From UBA3537 sp038138145 (lineage in GTDB: Bacteria > Bacteroidota > Bacteroidia > Flavobacteriales > Flavobacteriaceae), in contig JAYQDD010000002.1 of the NCBI GenBank assembly GCA_038138145.1, positions 62,001-126,000 of the forward strand: a DNA stretch of 64,000 nt, read 5' to 3'. Both the position numbers and the translations under genes were made by a program. Positions 50,755 through 59,092 of this stretch are shown here, piece after piece. How positions within the stretch are numbered: the first letter of the stretch is position 1; every line of letters starts with the position of its first letter. The notes under the pieces were generated by a model. The model was not told the origin of the DNA and searched no databases. It saw only the letters and a program-made list of their open reading frames with translations.

Positions 50755-51384
50755 CTAGCGTCTAAACTTAAGTGGAAGATGAACAACTTTTTTTGTTTCA
50801 AAAAAATCTTCCTCAAAAAAAGCAGCAATATCATAAACCGCTTTCGTTTTATACGATGAAAGTTCTTCTGAAAGATCTCCACCTTTAAGGTACAAAATAC
50901 CATTTGAAAGCGTATGATTTTGTTCTTTTTTGATTTTATTTTTTACCCATTTTACAAAACTGGGCATTGTAGTCACAGCGCGACTCACCACAAAATCAAA
51001 ACGTCCTTGTACTGCTTCTGCACGCTGGTGCGTTGCAGTCACATTTTTTAAATTTAATGATTGTACTACAGCAGATACTACGTTTATTTTTTTTTGAATA
51101 CTATCGACCAAATGGAACTTAACCTCAGGGAATAAAATGGCCAAAGGTATACCTGGAAATCCACCGCCTGTACCCACATCTAAAATTTGCGTATTGGGTT
51201 CGAATTTTTGAACTTTTGCAATCGCTAATGAATGTAAAACATGCTTCAAATACAGCGCCTGTATATCTTTTCGAGAAATGACATTTATTTTTGAATTCCA
51301 ATCCTCATACACCCTTTGCAATGCTTCAAATTGTTGTTTTTGAACATCCGATAATTCTGGGAAATACTTTTGAATTAAATCCAT
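50755..51384 (-). CDS. rsmG: 16S rRNA (guanine-527-N7)-methyltransferase
   Basis: Methylates G527 of 16S rRNA with SAM. The 209 residues match RsmG: YEDWNSKINVISRKDIQALY near residues 27-46 is the family's N-terminal helix, ILDVGTGGGFPGIPLAILFP near 68-87 is the SAM-binding motif I, HLVDSIQKKINVVSAVV follows, and FDFVVSRAVTTMPSFVKWV near 129-147 contains the conserved SRA. It stands convergent with the DUF6029 gene and divergent from the desaturase, with candidate promoters for both in the spacer. Confidence 0.95.
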   Translation of the reverse strand: MDLIQKYFPELSDVQKQQFEALQRVYEDWNSKINVISRKDIQALYLKHVLHSLAIAKVQKFEPNTQILDVGTGGGFPGIPLAILFPEVKFHLVDSIQKKINVVSAVVQSLNLKNVTATHQRAEAVQGRFDFVVSRAVTTMPSFVKWVKNKIKKEQNHTLSNGILYLKGGDLSEELSSYKTKAVYDIAAFFEEDFFETKKVVHLPLKFRR

Positions 51385-51400
51385 GTAAAATATATTTGAA

Positions 51401-51432
51401 CAAAAATAGTTATAAATCTCTTAAATGTTCAA
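51401..51432 (-). promoter_or_regulatory. Candidate -33/-7 promoter for rsmG
   Basis: On the minus strand a TTG (51432-51430) precedes TATTTTTG (51408-51401) by 21 bases; the -7 element lies 16 bases before the rsmG ATG. Confidence 0.5.
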
Positions 51433-51442
51433 AAGTCATGTT

Positions 51443-51469
51443 TTGAAATTGAATTATTAACTATATTTG
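51443..51469 (+). promoter_or_regulatory. Candidate -33/-7 promoter for the desaturase
   Basis: TTG at 51443-51445 and TATATTTG at 51462-51469, 16 bases apart, 24 bases before the desaturase ATG. It shares the spacer with the rsmG promoter on the other strand. Confidence 0.55.
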
Positions 51470-51493
51470 AATTTATTTTTAAAATCTACTTAA

Positions 51494-52594
51494 ATGAAAA
51501 GTCCAATATTAAAATTCTCAAGAAAAGATCCCAAAAATTTCTTCAGAACCCTCAACTCAAGAGTTAATTTATATTTTAAAGAAAACAACATCAAACGTAC
51601 AGGAAACTGGAAGTTGTGGTTGAAAACAATTGTAATGTTCAGTATATTTTTGGTGCCTTATTTTCTAATCCTTACCATAGACATGCCCGGATGGTTGCAA
51701 ATCCTCTTTACAATTGTGATGGGTGTTGGAATGGCTGGCGTGGGGATGAATGTGATGCATGATGGAAATCATGGATCTTTCTCGAACAAATCTTGGATCA
51801 ATAACCTCATGGGAAGTAGTATTTATATTCTTGCCGGAAACGTGTACAATTGGAAAGTACAACACAACGTTCTTCATCATACCTACACGAATGTTCATGG
51901 TCATGATGAAGATTTAGATGCTGGACGCATTCTTAGATTTACAAAACATGCCCAATGGCGTTGGTACCACAAATTTCAACACTACTACTCTGTTCTTCTT
52001 TATGGCCTTTTGACAATAAATTGGGCCATAACAACCGATTTTTTACAAATGAAACGCTATATGAAACGCAAATTGGCATATGGTAAATTGCCAAATCCTT
52101 TTGTAAACTGGGGAACCTTGGTCATCTCAAAGCTAATTTATCTGACGATGTGGATTGTTTTGCCGATGCTTATTTTAGATTTAGCGTGGTGGAAAATTCT
52201 GATTGGTTTTTTTGTAATGCACTATACTGCTGGCCTTATTCTTAGCGTTGTTTTTCAGTTGGCACATGTCATGGAAGACGCTGAAATGCCGATGCCTGAA
52301 ACAGACGGAAGTCTAAAAAATACTTGGGCCATACACCAACTCAAAACGACGGTCAATTTTTCTCCAAAAAACAGACTTATCAATTGGTTTACAGGAGGCT
52401 TGAATCATCAAGTAGAACACCATATTTTTCCAAATATTTCGCATATACATTATGGTAAAATTGCAGAAATCGTAAAAAAAACTGCCCAAGAATTTAACCT
52501 GCCCTACAACGAATACAAAACCACAAGAAAAGCAATTATTGCACATTTTAATTACTTAAAATTGATGGGGATAAATCCAAAATTACTAGCATAA
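51494..52594 (+). CDS. Membrane fatty acid desaturase
   Basis: A 366-residue inner-membrane di-iron enzyme that introduces a double bond into acyl chains. Hydrophobic segments surround three histidine boxes: HDGNHG near residues 91-96, HNVLHHTYTN near 126-135 and HQVEHHIFPN near 303-312. The HQVEHH form of the third box is typical of front-end or acyl-lipid desaturases without necessarily implying a cytochrome b5 domain, which is absent here. Regiospecificity cannot be read. The spacer upstream has a good promoter candidate; an aminotransferase follows 10 bases downstream. Confidence 0.9.
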   Translation: MKSPILKFSRKDPKNFFRTLNSRVNLYFKENNIKRTGNWKLWLKTIVMFSIFLVPYFLILTIDMPGWLQILFTIVMGVGMAGVGMNVMHDGNHGSFSNKSWINNLMGSSIYILAGNVYNWKVQHNVLHHTYTNVHGHDEDLDAGRILRFTKHAQWRWYHKFQHYYSVLLYGLLTINWAITTDFLQMKRYMKRKLAYGKLPNPFVNWGTLVISKLIYLTMWIVLPMLILDLAWWKILIGFFVMHYTAGLILSVVFQLAHVMEDAEMPMPETDGSLKNTWAIHQLKTTVNFSPKNRLINWFTGGLNHQVEHHIFPNISHIHYGKIAEIVKKTAQEFNLPYNEYKTTRKAIIAHFNYLKLMGINPKLLA

Positions 52595-52604
52595 AACAAA
52601 TCAA

Positions 52605-53795
52605 ATGAACCAATTACTTTCAGAAAGAATCTTGAACATGGCCACCTCGGCAACCCTTGCGATGGCCGCAAAAGCACGCGAACTTAAAGGTGAAGGCAAA
52701 GACATCATAGGGCTTAGTTTGGGAGAACCAGACTTCAATACACCCGAATTTATAAAGGATGCAGCAAAACAAGCCATTGATGATAATTTCAATTCCTATA
52801 CCCCAGTTGATGGATATGCAGAACTAAAGCAAGCCATCATCACAAAATTTAAACGCGACAACAATCTGACCTACACGCCCAACCAAATTGTTGTATCTAC
52901 AGGAGCCAAACAATGCCTTGCCAACGTTGCTTTGGTGTTACTTAATAAAGGTGACGAAGTTATCCTTCCTTGCCCATATTGGGTGAGCTATTCAGATATT
53001 GTAAAATTATCTGAAGGGACGCCTGTGGAAGTCAAAACTTCTATTGATACTGATTTCAAGATGACCCCAGCGCAACTCGAAGCCGCAATAACTCCAAAAA
53101 CAAAAATGATTTGGTTCAGTTCCCCTTGTAATCCAAGTGGATCTTTGTACAGTAAAGAAGAATTGAGAGCACTTGCCGACGTACTTCAAAAGCACCCACA
53201 AATTTATGTGGTTTCTGATGAAATATACGAACACATCAATTTCGGAAGTGGACATGCTAGTATGGCTGAATTTGAAGATATGTACGACAGAACCATTACG
53301 GTCAATGGCGTATCCAAAGCATTTGCAATGACGGGCTGGCGTATTGGTTTCCTAGGGGCTCCAGAAAAAATTGCTCGTGCGTGTAACAAAATGCAAGGTC
53401 AAATTACCAGTGGTGCCAACTGTATAGCGCAACGCGCTGTGATTACCGCGCTGGAAGCACCTCCGTCAAAGGTAAAATATATGATTGATGAATTTAAAGT
53501 GCGTCGAGACCTTATTTTAAATTTACTCAAAGACATTGACGGATTTTCTTGCAATACTCCAGAGGGTGCTTTTTATGTATTCCCTGATGTTTCGGCATTA
53601 TTTGGAAAAACATTTAAAGGGAAACAAATAAATAACGCCACAGAGCTATCACTTTTTCTGTTAGAGGAGGCATTAGTCGCTACCGTTACCGGGGAAGCTT
53701 TTGGAAATCCAAACTGTATCAGAATATCCTATGCAGCATCACAAGAACAAATCATTGAAGCCGTTGAACGCATCAAAAAAGCATTGAGTAGCTAA
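52605..53795 (+). CDS. aspC: Aspartate aminotransferase-like class I aminotransferase
   Basis: A 396-residue PLP enzyme, most like bacterial subgroup Ib aspartate aminotransferases. Motifs: ILNMATSATLAMAAKARELK and GLSLGEPDFNTP at the start, STGAKQCLANV near 98-108, PCPYWVSYSDIV near 124-135, SSPCNPSGSLYSKEELRAL near 167-185, SDEIYEHINFGSG near 204-216 and the PLP-lysine region NGVSKAFAMTGWRIGFLG near 229-246. The second core Arg is in CIRISYAAS near the end. It interconverts aspartate and oxaloacetate by default and differs clearly from the aminotransferase at 9886-11082. Convergent with trkH. Confidence 0.93.
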   Translation: MNQLLSERILNMATSATLAMAAKARELKGEGKDIIGLSLGEPDFNTPEFIKDAAKQAIDDNFNSYTPVDGYAELKQAIITKFKRDNNLTYTPNQIVVSTGAKQCLANVALVLLNKGDEVILPCPYWVSYSDIVKLSEGTPVEVKTSIDTDFKMTPAQLEAAITPKTKMIWFSSPCNPSGSLYSKEELRALADVLQKHPQIYVVSDEIYEHINFGSGHASMAEFEDMYDRTITVNGVSKAFAMTGWRIGFLGAPEKIARACNKMQGQITSGANCIAQRAVITALEAPPSKVKYMIDEFKVRRDLILNLLKDIDGFSCNTPEGAFYVFPDVSALFGKTFKGKQINNATELSLFLLEEALVATVTGEAFGNPNCIRISYAASQEQIIEAVERIKKALSS

Positions 53796-53802
53796 GTGCG
53801 CA

Positions 53803-55299
53803 CTACAATTTTTTCCAGAAAAAAGGAGTTAATAAAATTAGAACTGTAAAAAGTTCCAGACGTCCAATAAGCATAAGAAAAGCTGCCCACCATTTGCCTA
53901 TTTGTGGCATTTTACTAAAGTTTTCTGCTGGACCAAAATCTCCGAGTGCAGGGCCAACATTCCCCAAACTTGAAGCGGCTACCCCTATGGCAGACTCAAA
54001 ATCCAAACCGATAAAAGCAAAACCAAGTGCGCCTATAATAAAGGAAAGCATATAGAGCATAAAAAAGCCCAAAACATTAAATACAATTTCTCCTGAAACG
54101 GTTTTGGTGTTGTAGCGTACAGGCAAAACAGCATTGGGGTGAAGAGATCTTTTGAATTCTAAAAACCCATTGCGGATAAGAACAAGGTGGCGTACCACTT
54201 TTACACCTCCAGAAGTGCTTCCAGAAGATCCTCCAAGAAACATTAATCCAAAGAAAAACACCACCAAAAAATAAGGCCAAAGGGTAAAATCGGCACTTAC
54301 AAAACCTGTGGTCGTGACGATAGCTACCACTTGAAACAGCGCATGGCGAATACTGGCTTCAAGTTCCCCAAAAACCATGGGATGGTTAGGGGATGAAGCA
54401 TCTGAAAACACCGAATGCGTAAAAATTATAACCGCAGTAATCGTAGTGAAAATTAGTATAAACTTGGCATAAAGTTTAAATTCTTCATCCTTGAATACTC
54501 TCATAAAATTTCCTTTGAAACCAAAGTAACTCAATACAAAATTTGTTCCTGCCAAAAACATAAATAACACAACAATGTATTGTACCAAAGGAGAGTCGTT
54601 CCAATGCGCCAAACTTGCGTTTTTAGTTGAAAACCCTCCTGTGGAAAGCGTACTCATGGAATGGTTTAAAGCATCAAAGAAAGACATCCCAGCGAGCGAT
54701 AAAAAAAGTGTTTCTGCGGCAGTATAACCGACATAAATAAGCCACAATCTTTTTGCGGTATCCGTAATTCTGGGATGAAGTTTATCGTTGCCCGGGCCAG
54801 GGGCTTCAGCAGCAAAAAGCTGCATCCCTCCAATGCCCAACAAAGGTAAAATCGCTACAGCCAAAACAATAATCCCCATACCGCCAATCCAATGTGTTAA
54901 ACTTCGCCAAAACAAAACACCTTGGGGCAGAACTTCAATATCATTCAAAATGGTTGCACCCGTTGTTGTGTAGCCCGAAATGGTTTCAAAAAAAGCATTG
55001 GTAAAATTTGTAATTGAACCTGTTAAAAGGTAAGGTATTGTACCCGAAAGTGCCATAACAATCCAACCAAAAGTTACCACAATATAACCCTGTCGCTTGG
55101 TCATTTCTTTGGAATGATTTTTTGTACAAAGCATCACCAAAAGTCCAACGCTTAAAACCGATAATCCTGAAACAAACAATTGATGCGTAACGCCATCTTT
55201 ATAGAAAAAACTCAACAAAGAAGCAAGCAACATAAATCCACCATTGAAAAGAAGTAAAAGACCAAAAAAGTGGATAATGATTTTATGTTTTTGTTTCAT
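53803..55299 (-). CDS. trkH: Potassium uptake protein, TrkH family
   Basis: Membrane subunit of a Trk/Ktr-type K+ uptake system. The 498 residues contain about ten hydrophobic helices and four selectivity-filter repeats, of which AFFETISGYTTTGATILNDI near 98-117, LSTGGFSTKN near 220-229, VVAIVTTTGFVSADF and AASSLGNVGPALGD are visible. It follows trkA on the same strand after 9 bases, so the gating subunit and channel are made together. No defect seen. Confidence 0.95.
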   Translation of the reverse strand: MKQKHKIIIHFFGLLLLFNGGFMLLASLLSFFYKDGVTHQLFVSGLSVLSVGLLVMLCTKNHSKEMTKRQGYIVVTFGWIVMALSGTIPYLLTGSITNFTNAFFETISGYTTTGATILNDIEVLPQGVLFWRSLTHWIGGMGIIVLAVAILPLLGIGGMQLFAAEAPGPGNDKLHPRITDTAKRLWLIYVGYTAAETLFLSLAGMSFFDALNHSMSTLSTGGFSTKNASLAHWNDSPLVQYIVVLFMFLAGTNFVLSYFGFKGNFMRVFKDEEFKLYAKFILIFTTITAVIIFTHSVFSDASSPNHPMVFGELEASIRHALFQVVAIVTTTGFVSADFTLWPYFLVVFFFGLMFLGGSSGSTSGGVKVVRHLVLIRNGFLEFKRSLHPNAVLPVRYNTKTVSGEIVFNVLGFFMLYMLSFIIGALGFAFIGLDFESAIGVAASSLGNVGPALGDFGPAENFSKMPQIGKWWAAFLMLIGRLELFTVLILLTPFFWKKL

Positions 55300-55308
55300 A
55301 TTGAATGG

Positions 55309-56658
55309 TTAGAAGAAGAGGCTTTCTACTTTTTTTATGGCTTCTGGCAAACAGCAAACCACTACTCTATCGCCTGGCTCGATTTTGAAGTCGCCCAATG
55401 CAATAATTCCAGATTCATTTCTGATGACTCCACCAATAATTGCGGCTCTGGGAAAATCAATCGCTTTAATGTATTGATCACAAATTTTTGAAGTTGGTTT
55501 TACGACGAATTCCAATAATTCGGCTTCCATATTTGTGAGCTTGGTCATGGCCACAACTTCTCCTTTGCGAACATATCTAAAAATACTGTTGGCAGCGAGT
55601 AATTTTTTATTGATGAGTGTATCCACCCCAATCGAATGTGACAATGCAAAATAGTCCATATTTTCGACCAAAGCAATGGTCTTTTTTACCCCTTTCGACT
55701 TTGCGACTAAGCAGGACATTATGTTGGTTTCTGAATTTTCGGTTACGGCGATAAAAGCATCCATAGCACTAAAATTTTCTTCTTCCAACAACTCTACATT
55801 TCTTCCATCACCGTTTATGACTAACGCTTCTGGAAGCTGATCGGCCAACTCTGCAGCACGTTCTTTAGATTGTTCTACAATTTTGATATTGAAATCACTA
55901 TTGGACAAATCATTTGCAGTGATTGTACCAATTTGCCCACCACCCAAAATCATAATATCTTTTATTGGTGTTTTTCGTCTTCCAGTGAGTTTACACAGTT
56001 CTTCATCACCACCCTTCGAAGTCATAAAAACCACACGATCACCTTCTTTAAAAACGGTATCCCCTCTTGGAATAATCGTAAGATGCGAACCAAAGCGTTG
56101 AATAGCAATAGGGATAAAATGAATATCCGACAAAAGTTGAGCTGCAATTTTTACTGGCTTATCAACAATCGATGCATCAGCAGAAAGTGTTAAACCCAAC
56201 ATGGTTAGCGCACCGTCTTCAAAAGCATAAGTATCATTAAAAACAGATTGTTTAAGCAACAATTCTATTTCTGAAGCCGCCAAAGATGCAGGAGAAATAA
56301 GCTCATCTATGCCCAAGGCTTCAAAACCAATTTCATCTTTGTGCGTAATAAATTCTGTGTTGGAAATTCTTGCAATAGTTCGCTTAGCACCCAATTGTTT
56401 GGCCAATACACAAGACGTAATATTGGATGTTTGAGAGGACGTTACAGATACAAATAAATCGGCATTAGTAATATTAGATTCTTTGAGGACAGAAACAGAA
56501 GTGATGTCTCCTTTAACGACCTTGATGTCCAAGTGCGTTTCTGCATAAACAAGGCGTTCTTTGTCTAAATCAATTAGTGTAATTTCCTGAGATTCATAGG
56601 ACAAAAGCTTTGCCAAGTGAAACCCGACTTCTCCAGCGCCGGCAATAATAATTTTCAT
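55309..56658 (-). CDS. trkA: Trk system potassium transporter TrkA
   Basis: Cytosolic regulatory subunit of the K+ uptake system; binds nucleotides through two RCK domains. From the ATG read from 56658 the protein has 449 residues (MKIIIAGAGEVGFHLAKLLS), a TTG one codon upstream being unlikely. The first RCK domain has GAGEVG at 7-12 and LIDLDKERL, and the second begins near residue 230 with DIMILGGGQIGTITANDLSN; each is followed by a TrkA_C domain (for example HLTIIPRGDTVFKEGDRVVF and RVVVCCLP at the end). It is divergent from the menaquinone methyltransferase gene and upstream of trkH. Confidence 0.95.
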   Translation of the reverse strand: MKIIIAGAGEVGFHLAKLLSYESQEITLIDLDKERLVYAETHLDIKVVKGDITSVSVLKESNITNADLFVSVTSSQTSNITSCVLAKQLGAKRTIARISNTEFITHKDEIGFEALGIDELISPASLAASEIELLLKQSVFNDTYAFEDGALTMLGLTLSADASIVDKPVKIAAQLLSDIHFIPIAIQRFGSHLTIIPRGDTVFKEGDRVVFMTSKGGDEELCKLTGRRKTPIKDIMILGGGQIGTITANDLSNSDFNIKIVEQSKERAAELADQLPEALVINGDGRNVELLEEENFSAMDAFIAVTENSETNIMSCLVAKSKGVKKTIALVENMDYFALSHSIGVDTLINKKLLAANSIFRYVRKGEVVAMTKLTNMEAELLEFVVKPTSKICDQYIKAIDFPRAAIIGGVIRNESGIIALGDFKIEPGDRVVVCCLPEAIKKVESLFF

Positions 56659-56681
56659 CAATTATCAGTTAAAAAGCGATG

Positions 56682-56689
56682 CAAATATA
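56682..56689 (-). promoter_or_regulatory. Candidate -7 promoter element for trkA-trkH
   Basis: On the minus strand TATATTTG, exact consensus, 23 bases before the trkA ATG. Confidence 0.55.
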
Positions 56690-56762
56690 CGTTATTTTTA
56701 GGGATTTGTCTACGAATTGTATTTCTTTGCAAGGCAAAAACTATAGATCTCAATTTGATTAC

Positions 56763-57494
56763 ATGTCTAAAAAGATAACGCCATATAAGAACAGTTCTCT
56801 TTCCAAAAAGGAACAAATTGCCAAAATGTTTGATACTATTTCAAATGAATACGATGGATTGAATCGTGTGATTTCATTTGGTATTGATATAAAATGGCGC
56901 AAAAAAGTGGTTCAAATTGTTGCTGATAAAAATCCAGAATCTATTTTGGATATTGCCACTGGCACTGGGGATTTGGCCATTAATTTGACGCAAACCAATG
57001 CAAAAAAAATTATTGGATTGGATATTAGTGAAGGTATGTTGGATGTAGGACGAAAAAAAATTATAGCCAAAAAGCTAGACAATACCATTGATATGGTTGT
57101 AGGTGATTCTGAAAATTTGCCTTTCAACGATAATAGTTTTGATGCCATAACGGTTGCTTTTGGTGTTCGAAATTTTGAACACCTCGAAGTTGGTTTGGCT
57201 GAAATTCTGAGGGTTCTAAAACCAAATGGCGTTTTTGTAGTTTTGGAAACTTCTGTGCCAACGAAATTTCCGTTCCGACAAGGCTACTTTTTGTATACTA
57301 AAATATTACTCCCAATCATAGGAAAATTATTCTCTAAAGATAAGGATGCCTACAGTTACTTGAGTTCGTCGGCGGCAAAATTCCCTTACGGAAAAGCGTT
57401 CAACAATATTTTAAAGAAAACTGGGTTTATATCTACAAGATCGTTGCCACAAACATTCGGAGTCGCAACAATTTATACCGCATCGAAACAATGA
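56763..57494 (+). CDS. menG: Demethylmenaquinone methyltransferase
   Basis: SAM-dependent C-methyltransferase for the last step of menaquinone synthesis (UbiE/MenG family; the ubiquinone role is unlikely in this phylum). The ATG at 56763 gives 243 residues beginning MSKKITPYKNSSLSKKEQIA; a longer frame reaches 56679 but lacks family sequence. Signatures: MFDTISNEYDGLNRVISFGI near 22-41, ILDIATGTGDLAINL near 61-75, GLDISEGMLDVGRKK near 84-98 and DAITVAFGVRNFEHLEVGL near 128-146. It is followed by porT, a neighbour pair common in Bacteroidota. Menaquinone also feeds the Nqr complex in this window. Confidence 0.95.
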   Translation: MSKKITPYKNSSLSKKEQIAKMFDTISNEYDGLNRVISFGIDIKWRKKVVQIVADKNPESILDIATGTGDLAINLTQTNAKKIIGLDISEGMLDVGRKKIIAKKLDNTIDMVVGDSENLPFNDNSFDAITVAFGVRNFEHLEVGLAEILRVLKPNGVFVVLETSVPTKFPFRQGYFLYTKILLPIIGKLFSKDKDAYSYLSSSAAKFPYGKAFNNILKKTGFISTRSLPQTFGVATIYTASKQ

Positions 57495-57592
57495 AACCGA
57501 CATGTTAAAAATTATTATTAACACACAGCGGAATGATTATTTTAAACATCAAAGGTTACATGTGACCATTGAAAAACAATAAATATTAACAC

Positions 57593-58312
57593 ATGAAAAT
57601 AAAACACCTAATCTCTTTTGTTTTTTTGTGCACCTTCGTATTTCATTCCGAAGCACAACTGTTTACAAAAGAACGTTTGTTGAATAATGAAAATTTCGAT
57701 AAAGCGCCTTTATCTTACGGATATTTCTTGGGTTTTAACAATTATGACTTTAATATAGACTACAAATCCAACGTAAAGGATATCCAGGTTTTGAAATCTG
57801 TGGGATTCAATGTCGGTTTGATAGGCAACGTAAGAATCAATGATTATTTTGATGTGCGTTTAGAACCAGGGCTTGTGATGTCCAATAGAAGACTAAGCTA
57901 TAGTGATACTTATTTTGACGGATTGGTATTTGAGGAAAAAGACCTTGAACGCGAATTGCGTTCTACATACATTCATATTCCATTACTCATAAAAATTTCC
58001 ACAAAACGCATCAATAACATCAAACCTTTTATAGTTGGAGGTATTTCAACAGCCATCAATTTGTCCAGTAATGAAGATAATCCAGACGACAACAGCAAAG
58101 GAAATTTTAGAATGACAAAAAATAATTTGTTTTATGAACTTGGTCTGGGCATTGACATCTATCTCACTTGGTTCAAATTCACGCCTTCACTCCGAGGAAT
58201 CTTTTCATTGAAAGATGAGCATGTCCCAGATTTTGACCCTAATAGCCCGTGGACAAAGAATATCGAACAGATGCAAACACGAGGCTTTTTCTTGAACTTT
58301 ACATTTCAATAG
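57593..58312 (+). CDS. porT: Outer-membrane beta-barrel protein PorT (type IX secretion)
   Basis: A 239-residue outer-membrane protein needed for type IX secretion and gliding in Flavobacterium and Porphyromonas relatives (PorT/SprT). The signal peptide is MKIKHLISFVFLCTFVFHSE ending AQ. The mature part is an eight-strand-type barrel with SYGYFLGFNNYDFNIDYKSN near residues 41-60, VGFNVGLIGNVRINDYFDVR near 71-90, STYIHIPLLIKIS and FYELGLGIDIYLTWFKFTPS, and ends in Phe-Gln. Position just after the menaquinone methyltransferase gene supports PorT. Its last 14 bases overlap the convergent RNA methyltransferase gene. Confidence 0.9.
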   Translation: MKIKHLISFVFLCTFVFHSEAQLFTKERLLNNENFDKAPLSYGYFLGFNNYDFNIDYKSNVKDIQVLKSVGFNVGLIGNVRINDYFDVRLEPGLVMSNRRLSYSDTYFDGLVFEEKDLERELRSTYIHIPLLIKISTKRINNIKPFIVGGISTAINLSSNEDNPDDNSKGNFRMTKNNLFYELGLGIDIYLTWFKFTPSLRGIFSLKDEHVPDFDPNSPWTKNIEQMQTRGFFLNFTFQ

Positions 58313-59030
58313 ACTGCCGTCTCCATTCACTCAAAATAATAGAAGCAGCATTGGCTACATTCAAACTTTCTGTTTTTTTGAATGGCCCAAATCTTGGAAT
58401 AGTCAGTTTAGTATCGAGAAAAGAGTTTAGATTTTCTGAAATTCCATTAGCTTCATTGCCCAACACCAACACTCCAGAATTTGGAAGACTTGTTGCATAA
58501 ATAGATGTCCCTTCCATAAAAGTTCCCATAGCATTTGAAGATGAGGAAAGAAGTGGCTCCAAAGCTGAGTAAGTGATGTTCACACGAGTGTGCGAACCCA
58601 TTGCAGATTGTACAACTTTGGGATTATAGCAATCAACTGTTGCTGGGCTACACACCAAATCTCGAATACCAAACCAATCGCAAAGCCGAACAATTGTGCC
58701 TAAATTTCCAGGATTGTTCAAATCATCAAGAGCTAAAATCAAACTTGAATCGTCCACTGGCTTTGGTGCCGGAATACGAAAAATAGCCAAAACTTTGTTA
58801 GGGGTTTTTAGTGTACTGATTGATGATAATTCATTTTCGGAAATATGTACAAAAGCATTTGAGTATTGCGCATAACTCAAATCTGTAGAGAAAACTTCAA
58901 CCAATTCATAATCTGCATCCAAAAATTCTTGGGTAACCTTAATCCCTTCTGTTACAAACATTTGCTCTTGGGTGCGAAACTTTTTTTTGTGTAATCTGAG
59001 GATTCGCTTGGATTGGTTTTTAGTTAACAT
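58299..59030 (-). CDS. TrmH/SpoU-family RNA methyltransferase
   Basis: A 243-residue SPOUT-class methyltransferase that 2'-O-methylates a ribose in rRNA or tRNA. An N-terminal substrate-binding domain (residues about 1-90, KNQSKRILRLHKKKFRTQEQ then FVTEGIKVTQEFLDADYELV) precedes the catalytic domain with the three SpoU motifs: DDLNNPGNLGTIVRLCDWFG near 106-125, VLVLGNEANGIS near 188-199 and LTIPRFGPFKKTESLNVANA near 209-228. The motif pattern is complete. The modified nucleotide is not known. It is divergent from tamL. Confidence 0.92.
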   Translation of the reverse strand: MLTKNQSKRILRLHKKKFRTQEQMFVTEGIKVTQEFLDADYELVEVFSTDLSYAQYSNAFVHISENELSSISTLKTPNKVLAIFRIPAPKPVDDSSLILALDDLNNPGNLGTIVRLCDWFGIRDLVCSPATVDCYNPKVVQSAMGSHTRVNITYSALEPLLSSSSNAMGTFMEGTSIYATSLPNSGVLVLGNEANGISENLNSFLDTKLTIPRFGPFKKTESLNVANAASIILSEWRRQSIEM

Positions 59031-59040
59031 CTAAAAAATG

Positions 59041-59048
59041 TACATTTG
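59041..59048 (+). promoter_or_regulatory. Candidate -7 promoter element for tamL
   Basis: TACATTTG matches TAnnTTTG, 44 bases before the TTG start codons of the barrel gene, in the spacer shared with the divergent RNA methyltransferase. Confidence 0.4.
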
Positions 59049-59092
59049 ATTTAAATTCATTTTAGAGTATAAATCTAAATTTTATTTACGTC

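Noticed and set aside
56679..56762. 28-codon N-terminal extension of the menaquinone methyltransferase.
   Set aside because: The extension overlaps the trkA promoter region and has no family sequence; MSKKITPYKNS is a typical start.
57495..57592. Spacer between the menaquinone methyltransferase and porT as a possible small gene or RNA.
   Set aside because: Only short AT-rich sequence with no open frame, promoter match or stable stem that I can support.
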